Positions 1 through 9,221 of a stretch of 64,000 bases of DNA are shown piece by piece. The notes beneath the pieces were generated by a model that was not told the DNA's origin, did not search any database, and saw nothing but the letters and a program-made list of their open reading frames with translations. The stretch is from NCBI GenBank assembly GCA_009391225.1, contig VEXC01000003.1, forward strand, positions 4,770 through 68,769. The letters run 5' to 3'. Positions within the stretch are counted from its first letter, which is position 1. Each line of letters begins with the position of its first letter. Made by a program: the position numbers and the translations under genes. This DNA is from SAR202 cluster bacterium AC-647-N09_OGT_505m (lineage in GTDB: Bacteria; Chloroflexota; Dehalococcoidia; UBA2985).

Positions 1-573
1 CAGTGCTGCTCATCCTCATCCTCTTCTTCGCTTGGAGAGTTTGCCCATCCAGCTTAGCAGGCTACGCGAGGGCCGTCCAGAAAGCGAGCCTGTGAGCTTC
101 TATGGAGAGGCGTGCCTTCAAGCCATGTGGAATCCCATCCATTGGCTCAGAACGTTGCCTACTGCAAACCCCAACTCCAATGGGATGAGGTAGCATCCAT
201 CCGCCAGAGCACCATTGGTTACTTCAGCAGTGCCACAAAGACGGCGCCTGTATGCTAAGTATACGACCTAGGCAATACCATCCATGACCTTTACCCTAGG
301 AAGCTACTGATAAGATAAGAGGCTGGGCCGACATATACACCGAGGAGGAGAGGTTCCGGAAGGATCTGAAGCCACCCCGTGTGAGGCCATGAGAGAGAAG
401 GGACTGAGCTTGGCGCGGCTCCAACATAGCAGTTTCTAGGGGACGCTACTGCGTCACAACACGAATGTATAGTGCAAGGTGGTAGTGAACCATGAATCAG
501 GGGTAGGTTGATGCGTGGTATAGGGGTAGGGCTTGGAGTATTAGTTATTCTAGGGTAGATATGTGTGACAGAC
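1..573. other. No recognisable gene
   Basis: I recognise no complete gene here. A short frame from base 3 to 95 on the plus strand encodes a hydrophobic stretch (LLILILFFAW) and ends in TGA; it could be the tail of a gene lying outside the window. The rest has stops in all frames and no clear promoter, hairpin or RNA. Confidence 0.5.
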
Positions 574-786
574 CTATGGAAACAAAAAGGAGGTCAACTT
601 TCTTTTTCTTCGACTCATCTGCCAGAACGAACAACCAGCCCCACCTATAGCAAAACCAATAATCATGCCTATATAAGAATGCCAAGGCTCGCTCATAAAA
701 ATGGCGAAAAGGAAACCTATGCCACCAGAGATGAGTGCTCCCGTGATAATAGTTCCACCTATTTTGTTTTTTCTCTTGTCATCCAT
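574..786 (-). CDS. Small two-helix membrane protein, unknown function
   Basis: The 70-residue product has a lysine/arginine-rich start, two hydrophobic segments (about residues 12-30 and 38-55) separated by a short loop with a Trp-His pair, and a basic tail (RRKRK). That layout suggests an inner-membrane protein with both ends in the cytoplasm. It loosely resembles AtpZ/AtpI-like small membrane proteins, but I cannot assign it. The Shine-Dalgarno is weak. The region is more AT-rich than the large genes around it. A copy of the TTATAAT repeat lies 75-135 bp upstream of its start, in the opposite orientation. Confidence 0.45.
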   Translation of the reverse strand: MDDKRKNKIGGTIITGALISGGIGFLFAIFMSEPWHSYIGMIIGFAIGGAGCSFWQMSRRKRKLTSFLFP

Positions 787-860
787 AGGGCGATTCTACA
801 ATGACGATAACAAACCATGCACAAGCCACGCAGTCCAAGCAGCACCCTCGCCCACACCTT

Positions 861-919
861 CCACAACCGCCCCTGTTCTGCGTCATTCCCCTGGCGGATT
901 ATAATGGACAAAAGGGTTC
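861..919 (+). repeat. TTATAAT-core dispersed repeat, copy 1
   Basis: About 59 bp that align base for base with 15181-15240 and more loosely with copies near 3943, 4780, 10610 and 11810. Shared blocks are CCGCCCCTG, TCTGC, GGCGGATTATAATGG and AGGGTTC. The copy lies just upstream of the minus-strand gene at 574-786. Confidence 0.6.
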
Positions 920-962
920 ACCTGGGCTTTGCCAAGACGCTCTGTTGCTCCTGGGCCTGTCC

Positions 963-3782
963 TCACTTCTCTCTCCTCTCAGACGTCACCAGCATCAGCA
1001 GCGACGGCAGTACCAACAGGGCGGCCGCGGCGGCCAGGAATATCATGGTGGCCGTGATGAACCCAAAGGCGGAGAACATGGGCATTGGGGCAAGACCCAT
1101 GATGGCAAATCCGACAACGCTGGAAGCCGCGGACCCCAGCAGGGCCATACCCGTGCCCTGGGCCGCCTGTCGCAAGGCCTGAAGCCGGTCTTCAGTCCTT
1201 GCCATCTCCTCCCGGAACCGCTGTGTCATGTGGGTCGAGTAGTCGATGCCCACACCTATCGACACCGCAGCGATGACCGCGGTGACGTAGTTCAGTGCAA
1301 ACCCAGCCACGTACATGAATGCATAAAGCCATGCCACCACCAGCCCAATGGGAACAATTGTCACTAGGGCGTACCTCAGCGAGCGCAAGAATAACAAGAT
1401 AACCAGAAAACAAAGCACCGCTGCAATGGGCAAGGATACGTTCAGGGCTTGGGTGGTGGCCTTTAGGCCAGCCTCCCTAGTGAAGGGCGACCCTGTTAGT
1501 CCAGAATCCGAGATGGAGGGAGTCTCACCGAGCGTTTCCATGTCCTTCTCAATGGCTTCTCGGGCAGCCGTGACAATCGACTGTTCCCTGGAACCCGGAA
1601 TCCCAAACTCTAAGATGATTGCGTCCTCTTCGGCACCGCTGAGATTGTGGAACAGGGTCTCCCGTACCCGTGCAGAATCGTACGCGAGGGTGCTCTCGTC
1701 CAGAGGAACACCACGGACCACCATATAGTCGTAGGCAGCCTTGATTTGGGCCTTGGTATCTGGCACGCTGTCCTCATTGGAGTCGGCGATGGCCACCCCA
1801 GTCATCTCCTCAACTTGTGCTACGGCGTACTCGCTGTTCACTATACGGTTCAAGAAAGTGAAGACGCTCGGGCCTAGGTTCAACTCACCATCTGCGTTTT
1901 GTGCCAGGTAAGCGTTGTCCTTCATTCTCTCCAGCATCTGCTGGGTGGCTTCGAGGGACTGGGGTTCCGTCAGGTCCCCCTTGATGTATACCAGGGCCGG
2001 CTCCCCCGCGGTCTTGCCCACATGCTCGTCCAGTTTGTCCAAACTCACCACAAAGTCCGAGCTGCTGTCGAAGAAGTCCCTGACGTCGAAGGTGGCCTCC
2101 AGCTTCAAGGCGAAAGAGATGGCAGCGATGGTGATGAACGCTGCCAATGTCAGCGTGATGGCGCGTCTTCTCGCTAGGCCTATCACTGTAGCGGTCATAG
2201 CGGCCTGCGTACCAGACTCCTTCTTTGGAACGGTTTCAGCCAGGGAAATCGCATCCGACACTGCTGGTAGCGCCGCGAGGCCCGAACGCCGTCTCCTTAG
2301 TCTTGTCGTCACAAGCAGAGGCGCTAGGATTCCAAAAACTATGAAGGCGAAGATGAGGGCAATGCCGATCTCAGGGCCTATCGCAATCAGAAAAATGATG
2401 CCTACGCCAGTAAAGATGGCCGCCGCGATCGTAGCCAGCACCTGGCCCATGGAAGCCAGTCGGCTCCGAGTGGGTGTCCCAGTCTGCTCTGCACCGCTCT
2501 CAAGCAAGATATCGATACGCATCATGGCAATGGGAGCAACGATTCCAAGGATAACGAAGGAGGATGTCACTGCTATCCCGGCGCCGATACCAAAGCCGAT
2601 AATGGCCTCTATCCGGGACGTGATGTTGGATAAAAAGGCTACTGTGTCGGTCAACATTGCCAGCGTCAGCGCACCCAAGACGCCCACAAACCCTGATCTC
2701 AGTGCTAGCCGTCGCTCATACCCCTTATTCTTTTCCTCCTCGTAGCGACGCAGAGCATGAATCGCGGCATCCACTCCCAAGGAGATCATCGCTATGGGCA
2801 CAATCAAATCTATTACCAGCCCGGACTTGAGGCCAATGAGATTTGTGATTCCCTTGAGCCATATCATAAGCAGTCCTACACCGGCCCCTGTCAGAGCCAC
2901 AGCCCAATAGGAACGCAGGCTCACACCGACCACTATCAGAACCGCGATGACAGTGTACATGATAAAGGGGCCAGCGATTGCAGACTCATCTTCGATTTCC
3001 AGGCCCACGTCTATTGCGATGCCCCAGAGATTGTAGCTCTCCTGGTCTCCTCTCAGTATCTCCTGAATACCACGGTTAAACTGCTCCTTCTGCTTTGTGA
3101 CCTCGTCCCGTCCAACGCCTACCAGAAAAGAACCGCCTCCCAGCTTCTCGTTGTCAGCCACCACAAAGGTGAGCATAGCTGGAGAGCTCCAGTAATCTAT
3201 CTCTTGCCCGGCGACTAGGAGTGGTTCGCCGGTGGTCTCAACGGAAAGGTTATCCCTGAACTCCACTCCACGTGGGTCCGAGAATAGCTGATGTAGCGCC
3301 AGCTTCACCTGCTGATCGCTGGCGTCTTCAAGAGTAGTATTTAAACGTGGGTCTTGAGCCAGCACATCCTGCACGGCGTCGGCTAGGGTATATATTCCCA
3401 CTGCAGGCCGTTCTATTGCAGCGTAATAAAATGGGAACAGATAGGGTTGACCATCCAATCCTGGTGGGACTAGCTTGTGAGCTTGGTCGGCGATGCGGAG
3501 ACGCTCCGTGTTCTGGTATAGCTCCCACAGGACATTCTGCGTCAATATGTCGCCTTCACGGGCCTCTACGATTATTCCAATAGTATGAATCGAGGGCGGA
3601 AATCGCTGGTCGATGTCTGCCTGTAGGTCAAATACATGGCCTCCGGGGTCTCCTGAGGCTTCTTCCCCCGGGGCCATGGTCAGGAGGGGAATTACAAGGA
3701 GGGCAGTTACTACAATCACTCCTAGGATTACCCACCCGGAATGTTGCTCAAGAAATGTGCTGGTCTTCACCCAGAACTTCAT
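963..3782 (-). CDS. RND-superfamily MMPL-type exporter
   Basis: The 939-residue protein has the RND permease layout: one N-terminal helix (about 18-38), a large extracytoplasmic domain (about 45-270), a five-helix bundle with SLGVDAAIHALRRY (about 335), then a second half repeating the pattern, with its loop at about 565-760 and the helix motif GVGIDYSTHMTQRF near 845. Two copies of the sterol-sensing/MMPL-like bundle are expected of proton-driven exporters of lipids, hopanoids or hydrophobic compounds. It acts in the cytoplasmic membrane; the substrate cannot be read from sequence. It stands alone, so it is not an obvious tripartite efflux operon. A TTATAAT repeat lies about 170 bp upstream. 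Confidence 0.9.
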   Translation of the reverse strand: MKFWVKTSTFLEQHSGWVILGVIVVTALLVIPLLTMAPGEEASGDPGGHVFDLQADIDQRFPPSIHTIGIIVEAREGDILTQNVLWELYQNTERLRIADQAHKLVPPGLDGQPYLFPFYYAAIERPAVGIYTLADAVQDVLAQDPRLNTTLEDASDQQVKLALHQLFSDPRGVEFRDNLSVETTGEPLLVAGQEIDYWSSPAMLTFVVADNEKLGGGSFLVGVGRDEVTKQKEQFNRGIQEILRGDQESYNLWGIAIDVGLEIEDESAIAGPFIMYTVIAVLIVVGVSLRSYWAVALTGAGVGLLMIWLKGITNLIGLKSGLVIDLIVPIAMISLGVDAAIHALRRYEEEKNKGYERRLALRSGFVGVLGALTLAMLTDTVAFLSNITSRIEAIIGFGIGAGIAVTSSFVILGIVAPIAMMRIDILLESGAEQTGTPTRSRLASMGQVLATIAAAIFTGVGIIFLIAIGPEIGIALIFAFIVFGILAPLLVTTRLRRRRSGLAALPAVSDAISLAETVPKKESGTQAAMTATVIGLARRRAITLTLAAFITIAAISFALKLEATFDVRDFFDSSSDFVVSLDKLDEHVGKTAGEPALVYIKGDLTEPQSLEATQQMLERMKDNAYLAQNADGELNLGPSVFTFLNRIVNSEYAVAQVEEMTGVAIADSNEDSVPDTKAQIKAAYDYMVVRGVPLDESTLAYDSARVRETLFHNLSGAEEDAIILEFGIPGSREQSIVTAAREAIEKDMETLGETPSISDSGLTGSPFTREAGLKATTQALNVSLPIAAVLCFLVILLFLRSLRYALVTIVPIGLVVAWLYAFMYVAGFALNYVTAVIAAVSIGVGIDYSTHMTQRFREEMARTEDRLQALRQAAQGTGMALLGSAASSVVGFAIMGLAPMPMFSAFGFITATMIFLAAAAALLVLPSLLMLVTSERREK

Positions 3783-3942
3783 GTGACTACGCGGCGCCCA
3801 TTTGGGATGGCACTCTCTGCGTTTGATGACGCGTGAACATTCCTCTCATGGTGAGCTCCTCCTCCCATCATAACCCCCATTGAGATGAAACATTACAGAG
3901 TTTAACTTAATTAATAGGTTTCATCTGGTTAGTGTAGAACAA

Positions 3943-4002
3943 GATACACTCTCCTCATTATAACCCGTCATGGGGATGGCGCGTGCCGGGGGCGGTTGTG
4001 TA
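3943..4002 (-). repeat. TTATAAT-core dispersed repeat, copy 2
   Basis: Read on the minus strand it contains ACAACCGCCCC, then CCCCATGACGGGTTATAATG, matching copy 1 over most of its length. It sits in the 340-bp divergent gap (3783-4122) between the MMPL exporter and the P-loop kinase-like gene; nothing else is visible in that gap. Confidence 0.6.
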
Positions 4003-4122
4003 GAGTGTGGGCGTGGAAGCTGCAAGGTATTGGGTGAAACCTGGGGGGGGCAGTTGGGATTAGTATGGTTGTAGTCCCCATCCTTTAGACGACTTGGTCG
4101 CCTCATATTGTAGAATTGGTAC

Positions 4123-4737
4123 ATGGTTCCCTTTGAGCCGCAGAACAATCATGCACTCATCCACCAGGGACAGCGCATAGTAGTGGTGGGTTCGACTGGT
4201 TCGGGAAAGACTACACTGGCCCGAGAGATATCACTCTTTTTGGATGTACCCCATGTGGAGATGGATGCCCTTCACTGGGAGGCCAACTGGGTTACTGCTC
4301 CCACCGAAGTCTTCCGGTGGCGAGTGGAGGACGCTCTATCTGGAGATGCGTGGGTAGTGGACGGCAACTACAGCGTAGTGCGAGACCTAGTGTGGCCAAA
4401 GGCGACCACGCTGGTTTGGCTGGACTACCCTCTAAGGGTAATCGGATGGCGGCTACTGAGGAGAACCACCAGACGTATATTCACCAGGGAGGATTTGTGG
4501 AACGGGAACCGAGAGAGATTCAGGAATCAGTTTCTCACGCGTGGCTCGTTATTTATCTGGCTGCTCCGCACCTACTGGCGCAGAAAGAGGACGTACCCGT
4601 CTCTGCTGAAACAGCCGGAGCACGCCCATTTAGTAGTAGCTCATCTGCGCTCCCAGAGGGAGACAAACCACTGGCTGTCTGAGGTTGGGTCTGAGTGCAA
4701 GCTGGGTAAAATGGATTGTACGCTACCTACAACATAA
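4123..4737 (+). CDS. P-loop NTPase of the topology-modulation/adenylate-kinase-like group
   Basis: The 204-residue product has a Walker A motif VVGSTGSGKTTLA at about residues 22-34, a second segment VEMDALHWEANW typical of the FlaR/topology-modulation family (short kinase-like NTPases), WVVDGNYSVVRDLVWPKATTLVWLDYP in the NMP-binding region, and Arg-rich RLLRRTTRRIF and YWRRKRTYP in the lid region. It probably phosphorylates a small molecule or nucleotide in the cytoplasm; the substrate is unknown. Adenylate kinase proper is excluded because the conserved adenylate-binding signature is missing. The ATG at 4123 has no strong ribosome site; a start a few codons later is possible. Confidence 0.75.
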   Translation: MVPFEPQNNHALIHQGQRIVVVGSTGSGKTTLAREISLFLDVPHVEMDALHWEANWVTAPTEVFRWRVEDALSGDAWVVDGNYSVVRDLVWPKATTLVWLDYPLRVIGWRLLRRTTRRIFTREDLWNGNRERFRNQFLTRGSLFIWLLRTYWRRKRTYPSLLKQPEHAHLVVAHLRSQRETNHWLSEVGSECKLGKMDCTLPTT

Positions 4738-4779
4738 GTGCTGGCAGTAGCAAGAGTAGCGGTAAGGACTTCAGCTTCA

Positions 4780-4835
4780 TCTCATCGCCCCCATCGAACC
4801 CTCACCACATCATAACCCGTCACAGGTATGACCTT
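4780..4835 (-). repeat. TTATAAT-core dispersed repeat, copy 3
   Basis: On the minus strand it reads CTGTGACGGGTTATGATG followed by GGTGAGGGTTCGAT, which matches copy 4 (10610-10672) on both sides of the core. It lies about 80 bp upstream of the small gene at 4915, in reverse orientation to it. Confidence 0.5.
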
Positions 4836-4914
4836 TTTATTAGGTTGGTTATACATGGGTAAAACTATAGTCGTCATGTAGTAAAATGCGTGCATAGAAT
4901 TGAGGAGGATTTAA

Positions 4915-5187
4915 ATGAACATCTGTGTCGTATCAAGTTTTGAAGGAAATGTAGAAGACTACATGTCTATGATGGCTGAATTTCAAGAAGAGATGAAAGA
5001 GGCTGTTGACAGTTTTGATGTCGGTGTAGTTAACACTGACAAGGAAGGGTTTTGTAAAATCATTACAATGGGAAACGTCATAAATATGGATCGATTACAG
5101 GAGATTATGGCCTCGCCTAAGATGGTCGAGTGGGATACAAACCATAAAAATACAGACATAATCTACTCACTTGAACGAATGAATTAA
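4915..5187 (+). CDS. Small cytoplasmic protein, unknown
   Basis: The 90-residue, acidic protein begins MNICVVSSFEGN after a good Shine-Dalgarno (GAGGAGG, 6 nt before the ATG), so translation is likely. It has no membrane segment. The alternation of beta-like and helical stretches (VVSSF, MMAEFQEEMKEAV, FCKIITMGNV, LQEIMASPKMVEW) resembles small ferredoxin-fold stress or monooxygenase-like (ABM) proteins, but no diagnostic motif lets me name it. It is monocistronic, between two repeat-bearing spacers, and AT-rich like the small genes that follow it, which suggests recent acquisition. Confidence 0.6.
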   Translation: MNICVVSSFEGNVEDYMSMMAEFQEEMKEAVDSFDVGVVNTDKEGFCKIITMGNVINMDRLQEIMASPKMVEWDTNHKNTDIIYSLERMN

Positions 5188-5616
5188 GAAGCTATTACTG
5201 TATAGAGAGGGGCATTCAGGTCAGCACACGAGCCCTCCCTATCGGTGGATTCCAGCCAGTATATTTTTCGATTGATTTAACACCATTGATTCATAGCTGC
5301 CTACTTCGATATGCTGAGCTCAAGCGATGCCCCAGTGTGTGTACCTAATCCCCCATGTGGGACTCCTAGCGGTTAGGTTCTATCTGTGGAAGCTATTAAG
5401 ACTTATAATGCTATTGTGAAGTGGGATTGGCTACTAGCTTCATTTATCATCCTCTCACCATGGCTTCTTGAGGCCAGTTTCTATTTTTCAGTGGAAGAGT
5501 ACATACTCAAAAGGCAGAATACAGTAATTCCATGTTATCTGGGCTCCCTCTCCTAACTTTGTGTCCAGCCTAGCAAAACTGAGTAGACCCTCTATAGCCG
5601 TGTCCGTGAAGCACCA
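5188..5616. other. Spacer with a weak small ORF
   Basis: A 429-bp gap. It contains the minus-strand copy of the GGGGATTAGGT repeat (5340-5410). A GTG-started frame at 5386-5556 on the plus strand would give a 56-residue protein with a hydrophobic stretch (WLLASFIILSPWLL), but there is no Shine-Dalgarno and it overlaps the repeat, so I do not call it as a gene. Confidence 0.4.
5340..5410 (-). repeat. GGGGATTAGGT dispersed repeat, long copy A
   Basis: The minus-strand sequence aligns with 11447-11519 over about 70 bp: TTATAAG..TTAATAGC, then CAGAT.GAACC.AAC, then GCTAGGAGTCCC, then ATGGGGGATTAGGTA. The only length difference I see is a 2-base insertion in the CCCATGGGG palindrome. Confidence 0.65.
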
Positions 5617-5931
5617 ATGCAGTCTATAAATAGAGAGTCTTCAGAAAAATCCTATATTGTCGCTGTTTGCCTAGTAGGTATCTTCGGAACTCTTGGATTC
5701 CATCACTTTTATGTTAACAGGTGGTTTCATGGTCTTTTTGATCTATCATTGGCTGTACTGACAATTGCGTTTATTATAGCCAGCGAGCTTTATATATGGT
5801 TCTTACTTAGTGCAAGTATCCTATTTCTAATCGATTTTATTCATACGGTTTACTTCATGTATAAACTAATTGTTGGAGAATATATGGATGGCAAAGGGAA
5901 AACCATTTCTTACAATAAGGGGCAAATATGA
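5617..5931 (+). CDS. TM2-domain-like membrane protein
   Basis: The 104-residue product has the TM2 signature in its first half: a helix (about 14-29), then GTLGFHHFYVNRWFHGLFDL, then further hydrophobic segments (about 48-66 and 68-90). TM2 domains are short two-helix hairpins with a conserved Gly-x-His-Arg/His-Phe-Tyr turn, of unclear function. This copy has an extra third hydrophobic segment and a longer tail than the neighbouring TM2 gene at 6020. Codon use is AT-rich. The two TM2 genes lie 88 bp apart on the same strand and may be co-transcribed. Confidence 0.7.
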   Translation: MQSINRESSEKSYIVAVCLVGIFGTLGFHHFYVNRWFHGLFDLSLAVLTIAFIIASELYIWFLLSASILFLIDFIHTVYFMYKLIVGEYMDGKGKTISYNKGQI

Positions 5932-6019
5932 TAACCCCTTTAAATAGCTTCCTCGCAGATGTTCGTTAGCATTGGATATGTAATGAGTCGGTAAATAAAT
6001 CGGTATTAGAGGTAACTAA

Positions 6020-6250
6020 ATGTCAGATACGCCTAACGTTAGCGAGAAGGGTTTTGTGCCAACATTGATTCTGTGTCTCCTGCTTGGAAGTTTAGGAGTT
6101 CACAGATTTTATGTAGGGAAGATTGGTACCGGGATTCTGATGTTGCTGACTCTTGGAGGACTCGGTATTTGGACGTTGATAGATATCATCATGATAGCCG
6201 TAGGTTCGTTCAAAGACAGCAATGGAAATCTTATCAAGTCAGGACACTGA
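6020..6250 (+). CDS. TM2-domain protein
   Basis: A 76-residue protein that is essentially one TM2 domain: residues 11-24 hydrophobic, LLGSLGVHRFYVGKIGTG as the family turn, a second helix (about 38-60) ending WTLIDIIMIAVGSFKD, and a short polar C-terminus. TM2 proteins sit in the cytoplasmic membrane; no biochemical role is established for bacterial stand-alone forms. The start ATG follows GAGGTAACTAA, a reasonable ribosome site. It is the second of two adjacent TM2 genes. Confidence 0.85.
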   Translation: MSDTPNVSEKGFVPTLILCLLLGSLGVHRFYVGKIGTGILMLLTLGGLGIWTLIDIIMIAVGSFKDSNGNLIKSGH

Positions 6251-6434
6251 CCCGCCCTCCGTTCCTCGGCTCGGACGGGAATTGACCTGAGGTATATTCT
6301 TCTGCCCATAGCAAAGAATAGTTAACTAATGGTGGTGCCGTTGGTTCCAGCCTACAGAAATCCTAGGTGTATATGTAACTTTTCATCATGGGATGGTATC
6401 AATGTAGATATGGAGAGACTGCCTGAGACAGTAT

Positions 6435-6504
6435 AGCCTGATTTTATACGCAAGAGGTCACTGGTTCGAGTCCAGTATCGCCCACCATTGTTTAGGCACA
6501 AGAA
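6435..6504 (+). repeat. tRNA 3'-end-like repeat, copy 1
   Basis: This contains a T-arm (ACTGG, loop TTCGAGT, CCAGT), a seven-base acceptor strand ATCGCCC and ACCA, preceded by ACGCAAGAGGTC like an anticodon-stem 3' strand and variable loop. No D-arm, 5' acceptor strand or pairing anticodon stem lies upstream, so this is not a complete tRNA. Similarity to the copies at 11648 and 19731 continues past the CCA into TTAGGCACAAGAA. The surrounding 6251-6519 gap holds nothing else. Confidence 0.7.
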
Positions 6505-6519
6505 AAGACCCCCAATGTG

Positions 6520-7584
6520 CTATGTCAAGGGTTTGTATTCGTAGGAGTGGCCATCAACGAAAAGATTTGGTGTAAGTTCATCCACTAGCCGTAATTCAAC
6601 CCTCATACCTAATTCATAATCGTGGAAATGATTCTCTAGACATTTAATTATTATACCTGATGGCAGGGTGACATCGTAGAGATAGAAAGACCCCTGGAAT
6701 GTTTTCTTGCGTATTATAGATTGACCTACGCCCGACGGAATAATAGACACCTCTGCAGGTCGTATCATGATCTCTATCTGGCTCTCGACTTTAAGCCCGG
6801 TGGCAAGTCCATGAGAACCAAGCTCTGAAACTAGTACATCGTCATAAAGTCTGGCTGGTAGGAAAGTAGAAACCCCCATAAAACTCGCAACAAAACGACT
6901 ATTAGGAGCATGGAATATATTTGCAGGTGTGTCTACCTGTTCCAGCACGCCTCGGTTCATTACCGCTATGATGTCCCCCATACTCATAGCCTCGTCCTGC
7001 GAGTGAGTCACGAATACAGCAGTGGTACTAGTTTCTTTCAATATTTCTAGTGTCTCTTGCTGAACCTGGGTTCTAAGTGCCGCATCTAGATTTGAGAAAG
7101 GCTCATCCAACAAAAGCACTTGTGGGCCGGGAGCCAAGGCTCGCGCTAGGGCTACTCTTTGTCGCTCTCCTCCAGACAACTCATGCGGCATGCGTGTTTC
7201 CATGCCTTGTAGATTAACCAATCTAAGCATATCCAAAACTGTCCCAGCCTGTCTTTGGGAGCGGTTTAGGCCAAATGCTATGTTGTTGGCCACATTCATA
7301 TGAGGAAAGATGGCATATTCTTGAAACACCATACCTACCTGACGTTTTTCGGGTACCAAAAGTGTCTTAGGATCCGAAACAATTTGCCCGTTGATTTCGA
7401 CTGTTCCTCTGTCAGGTGACTCAAAGCCTGCAATAATTCTTAGGACAGTGGTCTTACCACAGCCGCTTGGCCCCAATAAAGCTAGTATCTGACCCCGCTC
7501 TACTGTCAAATCTACGTTGTCAACGGCCATTACACCAGAGAACGCCTTTGTAATGCCGGCGCACCGTACCACAGTTGTGTTCAA
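6520..7584 (-). CDS. fbpC: Ferric-iron ABC transporter ATPase
   Basis: The protein carries Walker A (LLGPSGCGKTTVLRI), the ABC signature LSGGERQRVALARAL, Walker B (VLLLDEPFSNLD) and a C-terminal TOBE-like domain, as in FbpC/PotA ATPases that energise import. I place the start at the TTG at 7584: it gives MNTTVVRCAGITKAF, is preceded by AAGGAG, and overlaps the permease stop as TTGA. The longer frame upstream lies inside the permease gene. This gives 354 residues, normal for the family. It is the last gene of a three-gene operon with the permease and binding protein. A related sulfate or polyamine system is less likely given the binding protein's tyrosines. Confidence 0.9.
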   Translation of the reverse strand: MNTTVVRCAGITKAFSGVMAVDNVDLTVERGQILALLGPSGCGKTTVLRIIAGFESPDRGTVEINGQIVSDPKTLLVPEKRQVGMVFQEYAIFPHMNVANNIAFGLNRSQRQAGTVLDMLRLVNLQGMETRMPHELSGGERQRVALARALAPGPQVLLLDEPFSNLDAALRTQVQQETLEILKETSTTAVFVTHSQDEAMSMGDIIAVMNRGVLEQVDTPANIFHAPNSRFVASFMGVSTFLPARLYDDVLVSELGSHGLATGLKVESQIEIMIRPAEVSIIPSGVGQSIIRKKTFQGSFYLYDVTLPSGIIIKCLENHFHDYELGMRVELRLVDELTPNLFVDGHSYEYKPLT

Positions 7585-9206
7585 TAGACTCCTTTTCTCC
7601 CTGTCCAAACTAACAAAGCCATTGGGATAGAAGAAGCCAATATAAGAAGGAGTGCAGGTACAGCTGCTTGTGCAAAGAATCCGTCCTCGGTTGCCCACCA
7701 TATTGTCGTTGATAAAGTCTTGAATCCTATGGGGCCCAGAATCAAGGTCGCTGGTAGCTCCTTCATGCTTAACATCAAAACCATGATTATTCCAGAGATT
7801 ATCCCAGGTTTTATTAGAGGAAGAGTTATAGTAGCAAAAGTCGTAAACCGTGAGCGCCCAAGGCTTCTAGACGCCTCTTCGAGCATGGGGCTCACCGCGA
7901 CAAGTGAGGTTCTTATGCTACCTAATGCTGCCGGCAAGAAGAGAACTATGTATGCGAATATCAAGAGAGCCAAGGTCTGGTAGAAATACGGAATGTACCT
8001 GACACCGAAAAACACTACCGCAAGCGCGACTACTATACCGGGAAGCGCAAAACCGATATAACTGAGTCTCTCCAGTAATACGGAAAGCCGACTCTGGTAC
8101 CGAGCCGAGAGTATAGCTAGGGGCATAGCGGCCACTACTGTCATTAGAGCAGCAACCCCTGACACATAAAGAGAGTTTCCGAGACGGTCCCATAATATAA
8201 GCAATTGCTCGCCATGTGAAATACCACGTACTACCCAGTAAATCAATATTGATATTGGTGCGAGCAAAGACAATGATACGATTGTCGTACAGAACAACAT
8301 AGCCGGCCAGCGCCAATAGCCTAGTCTATATAGTTTTTGCCTAGCAACCCCGGTGGCATCACGATAATATTTCGCTTTCCCTCTTGTACTAGTGTCAATT
8401 GTGATTAGGAATATTGCCAGAGCTATAAGAACCAAGGATAGGGCGGCAGCTACATCCCTAGCAAAATTGCCGTACTGCACATAAATAGCCCAAGTGAAAG
8501 TTTCATAATGTAAGAGGGAGACGGCTCCGAAATCACTAAGTGTGTAGAGAGCCACTAACATCGCACCCCCAGCGATTGCTGGTCTCAACATAGGCAATAT
8601 AACCCGGAAAAATGTGTACGTGGGGTTCATGCCGAGACTTCTGGAGGTTTCATTAAGAGAGGGATCTAGACTATATAGAGCGGCTCGAACCGGCAATAAT
8701 ACGTAAGGATATGATAGAAGAGTCAGGGTCAACATAGCACCCGGGAATCCATACACCTCGGGCAATCTTTCTACTCCCAAAGGCGCTAACCATTCCTGCA
8801 ACAGACCTTTTGGCCCCAAAACTACCACTAAGACAAAACCACCTACGTAACTGGGAATGACCAATGGTAGAATAGTTATTACGGAGAACAGCCCACGAAA
8901 TGGTAGGTCAGTATTAACAGTCAACCATCCGACAGGTATTGCAATAAGAACTGAGGCTCCGGCTACTGCCAACATCAACATCAGTGAGCGTACCAATATA
9001 TCCATAGTGCGAGATCTGAAAAGAATGTCGATAACCTCTGTACCTACCCCAATAGCCCGCAAAACCAGATAGCCTGAAGGGATAATCATTGCCGCGACCA
9101 CGATAGCTGCGGGGATTAATACCAGTTTGGGAGGTGCAATGGCTCGCACTCCACGGAAATAATCGTTGGCGTGGGCAGTCCGATTAGGGTGTAATAAGTC
9201 AACCAT
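7581..9206 (-). CDS. fbpB: Ferric-iron ABC transporter permease (fused double unit)
   Basis: The 541-residue membrane protein has about twelve hydrophobic segments in two homologous halves, the standard FbpB/SfuB arrangement in which one chain makes the whole channel. Each half has an EAA-like coupling loop: LNETSRSLGMNPTYTFFRVI near residue 195 and LEEASRSLGRSRFTTFATIT near residue 440. These loops dock the ATPase. It begins 15 bp after the binding-protein stop and its own stop overlaps the ATPase TTG start, so translation of permease and ATPase is probably coupled. Confidence 0.9.
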   Translation of the reverse strand: MVDLLHPNRTAHANDYFRGVRAIAPPKLVLIPAAIVVAAMIIPSGYLVLRAIGVGTEVIDILFRSRTMDILVRSLMLMLAVAGASVLIAIPVGWLTVNTDLPFRGLFSVITILPLVIPSYVGGFVLVVVLGPKGLLQEWLAPLGVERLPEVYGFPGAMLTLTLLSYPYVLLPVRAALYSLDPSLNETSRSLGMNPTYTFFRVILPMLRPAIAGGAMLVALYTLSDFGAVSLLHYETFTWAIYVQYGNFARDVAAALSLVLIALAIFLITIDTSTRGKAKYYRDATGVARQKLYRLGYWRWPAMLFCTTIVSLSLLAPISILIYWVVRGISHGEQLLILWDRLGNSLYVSGVAALMTVVAAMPLAILSARYQSRLSVLLERLSYIGFALPGIVVALAVVFFGVRYIPYFYQTLALLIFAYIVLFLPAALGSIRTSLVAVSPMLEEASRSLGRSRFTTFATITLPLIKPGIISGIIMVLMLSMKELPATLILGPIGFKTLSTTIWWATEDGFFAQAAVPALLLILASSIPMALLVWTGRKGVY

Positions 9207-9221
9207 CAGGAATTGGTATGC

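Noticed and set aside
801..1367. A 188-residue plus-strand open frame
   Set aside because: It runs antisense through the MMPL exporter gene; its His/Gln/Gly-rich composition is typical of a shadow frame.
6448..6487. A functional tRNA gene ending in CCA
   Set aside because: Only the anticodon-stem 3' strand, variable loop, T-arm and 3' acceptor strand are there; the upstream bases cannot form the 5' acceptor, D-arm or anticodon stem.
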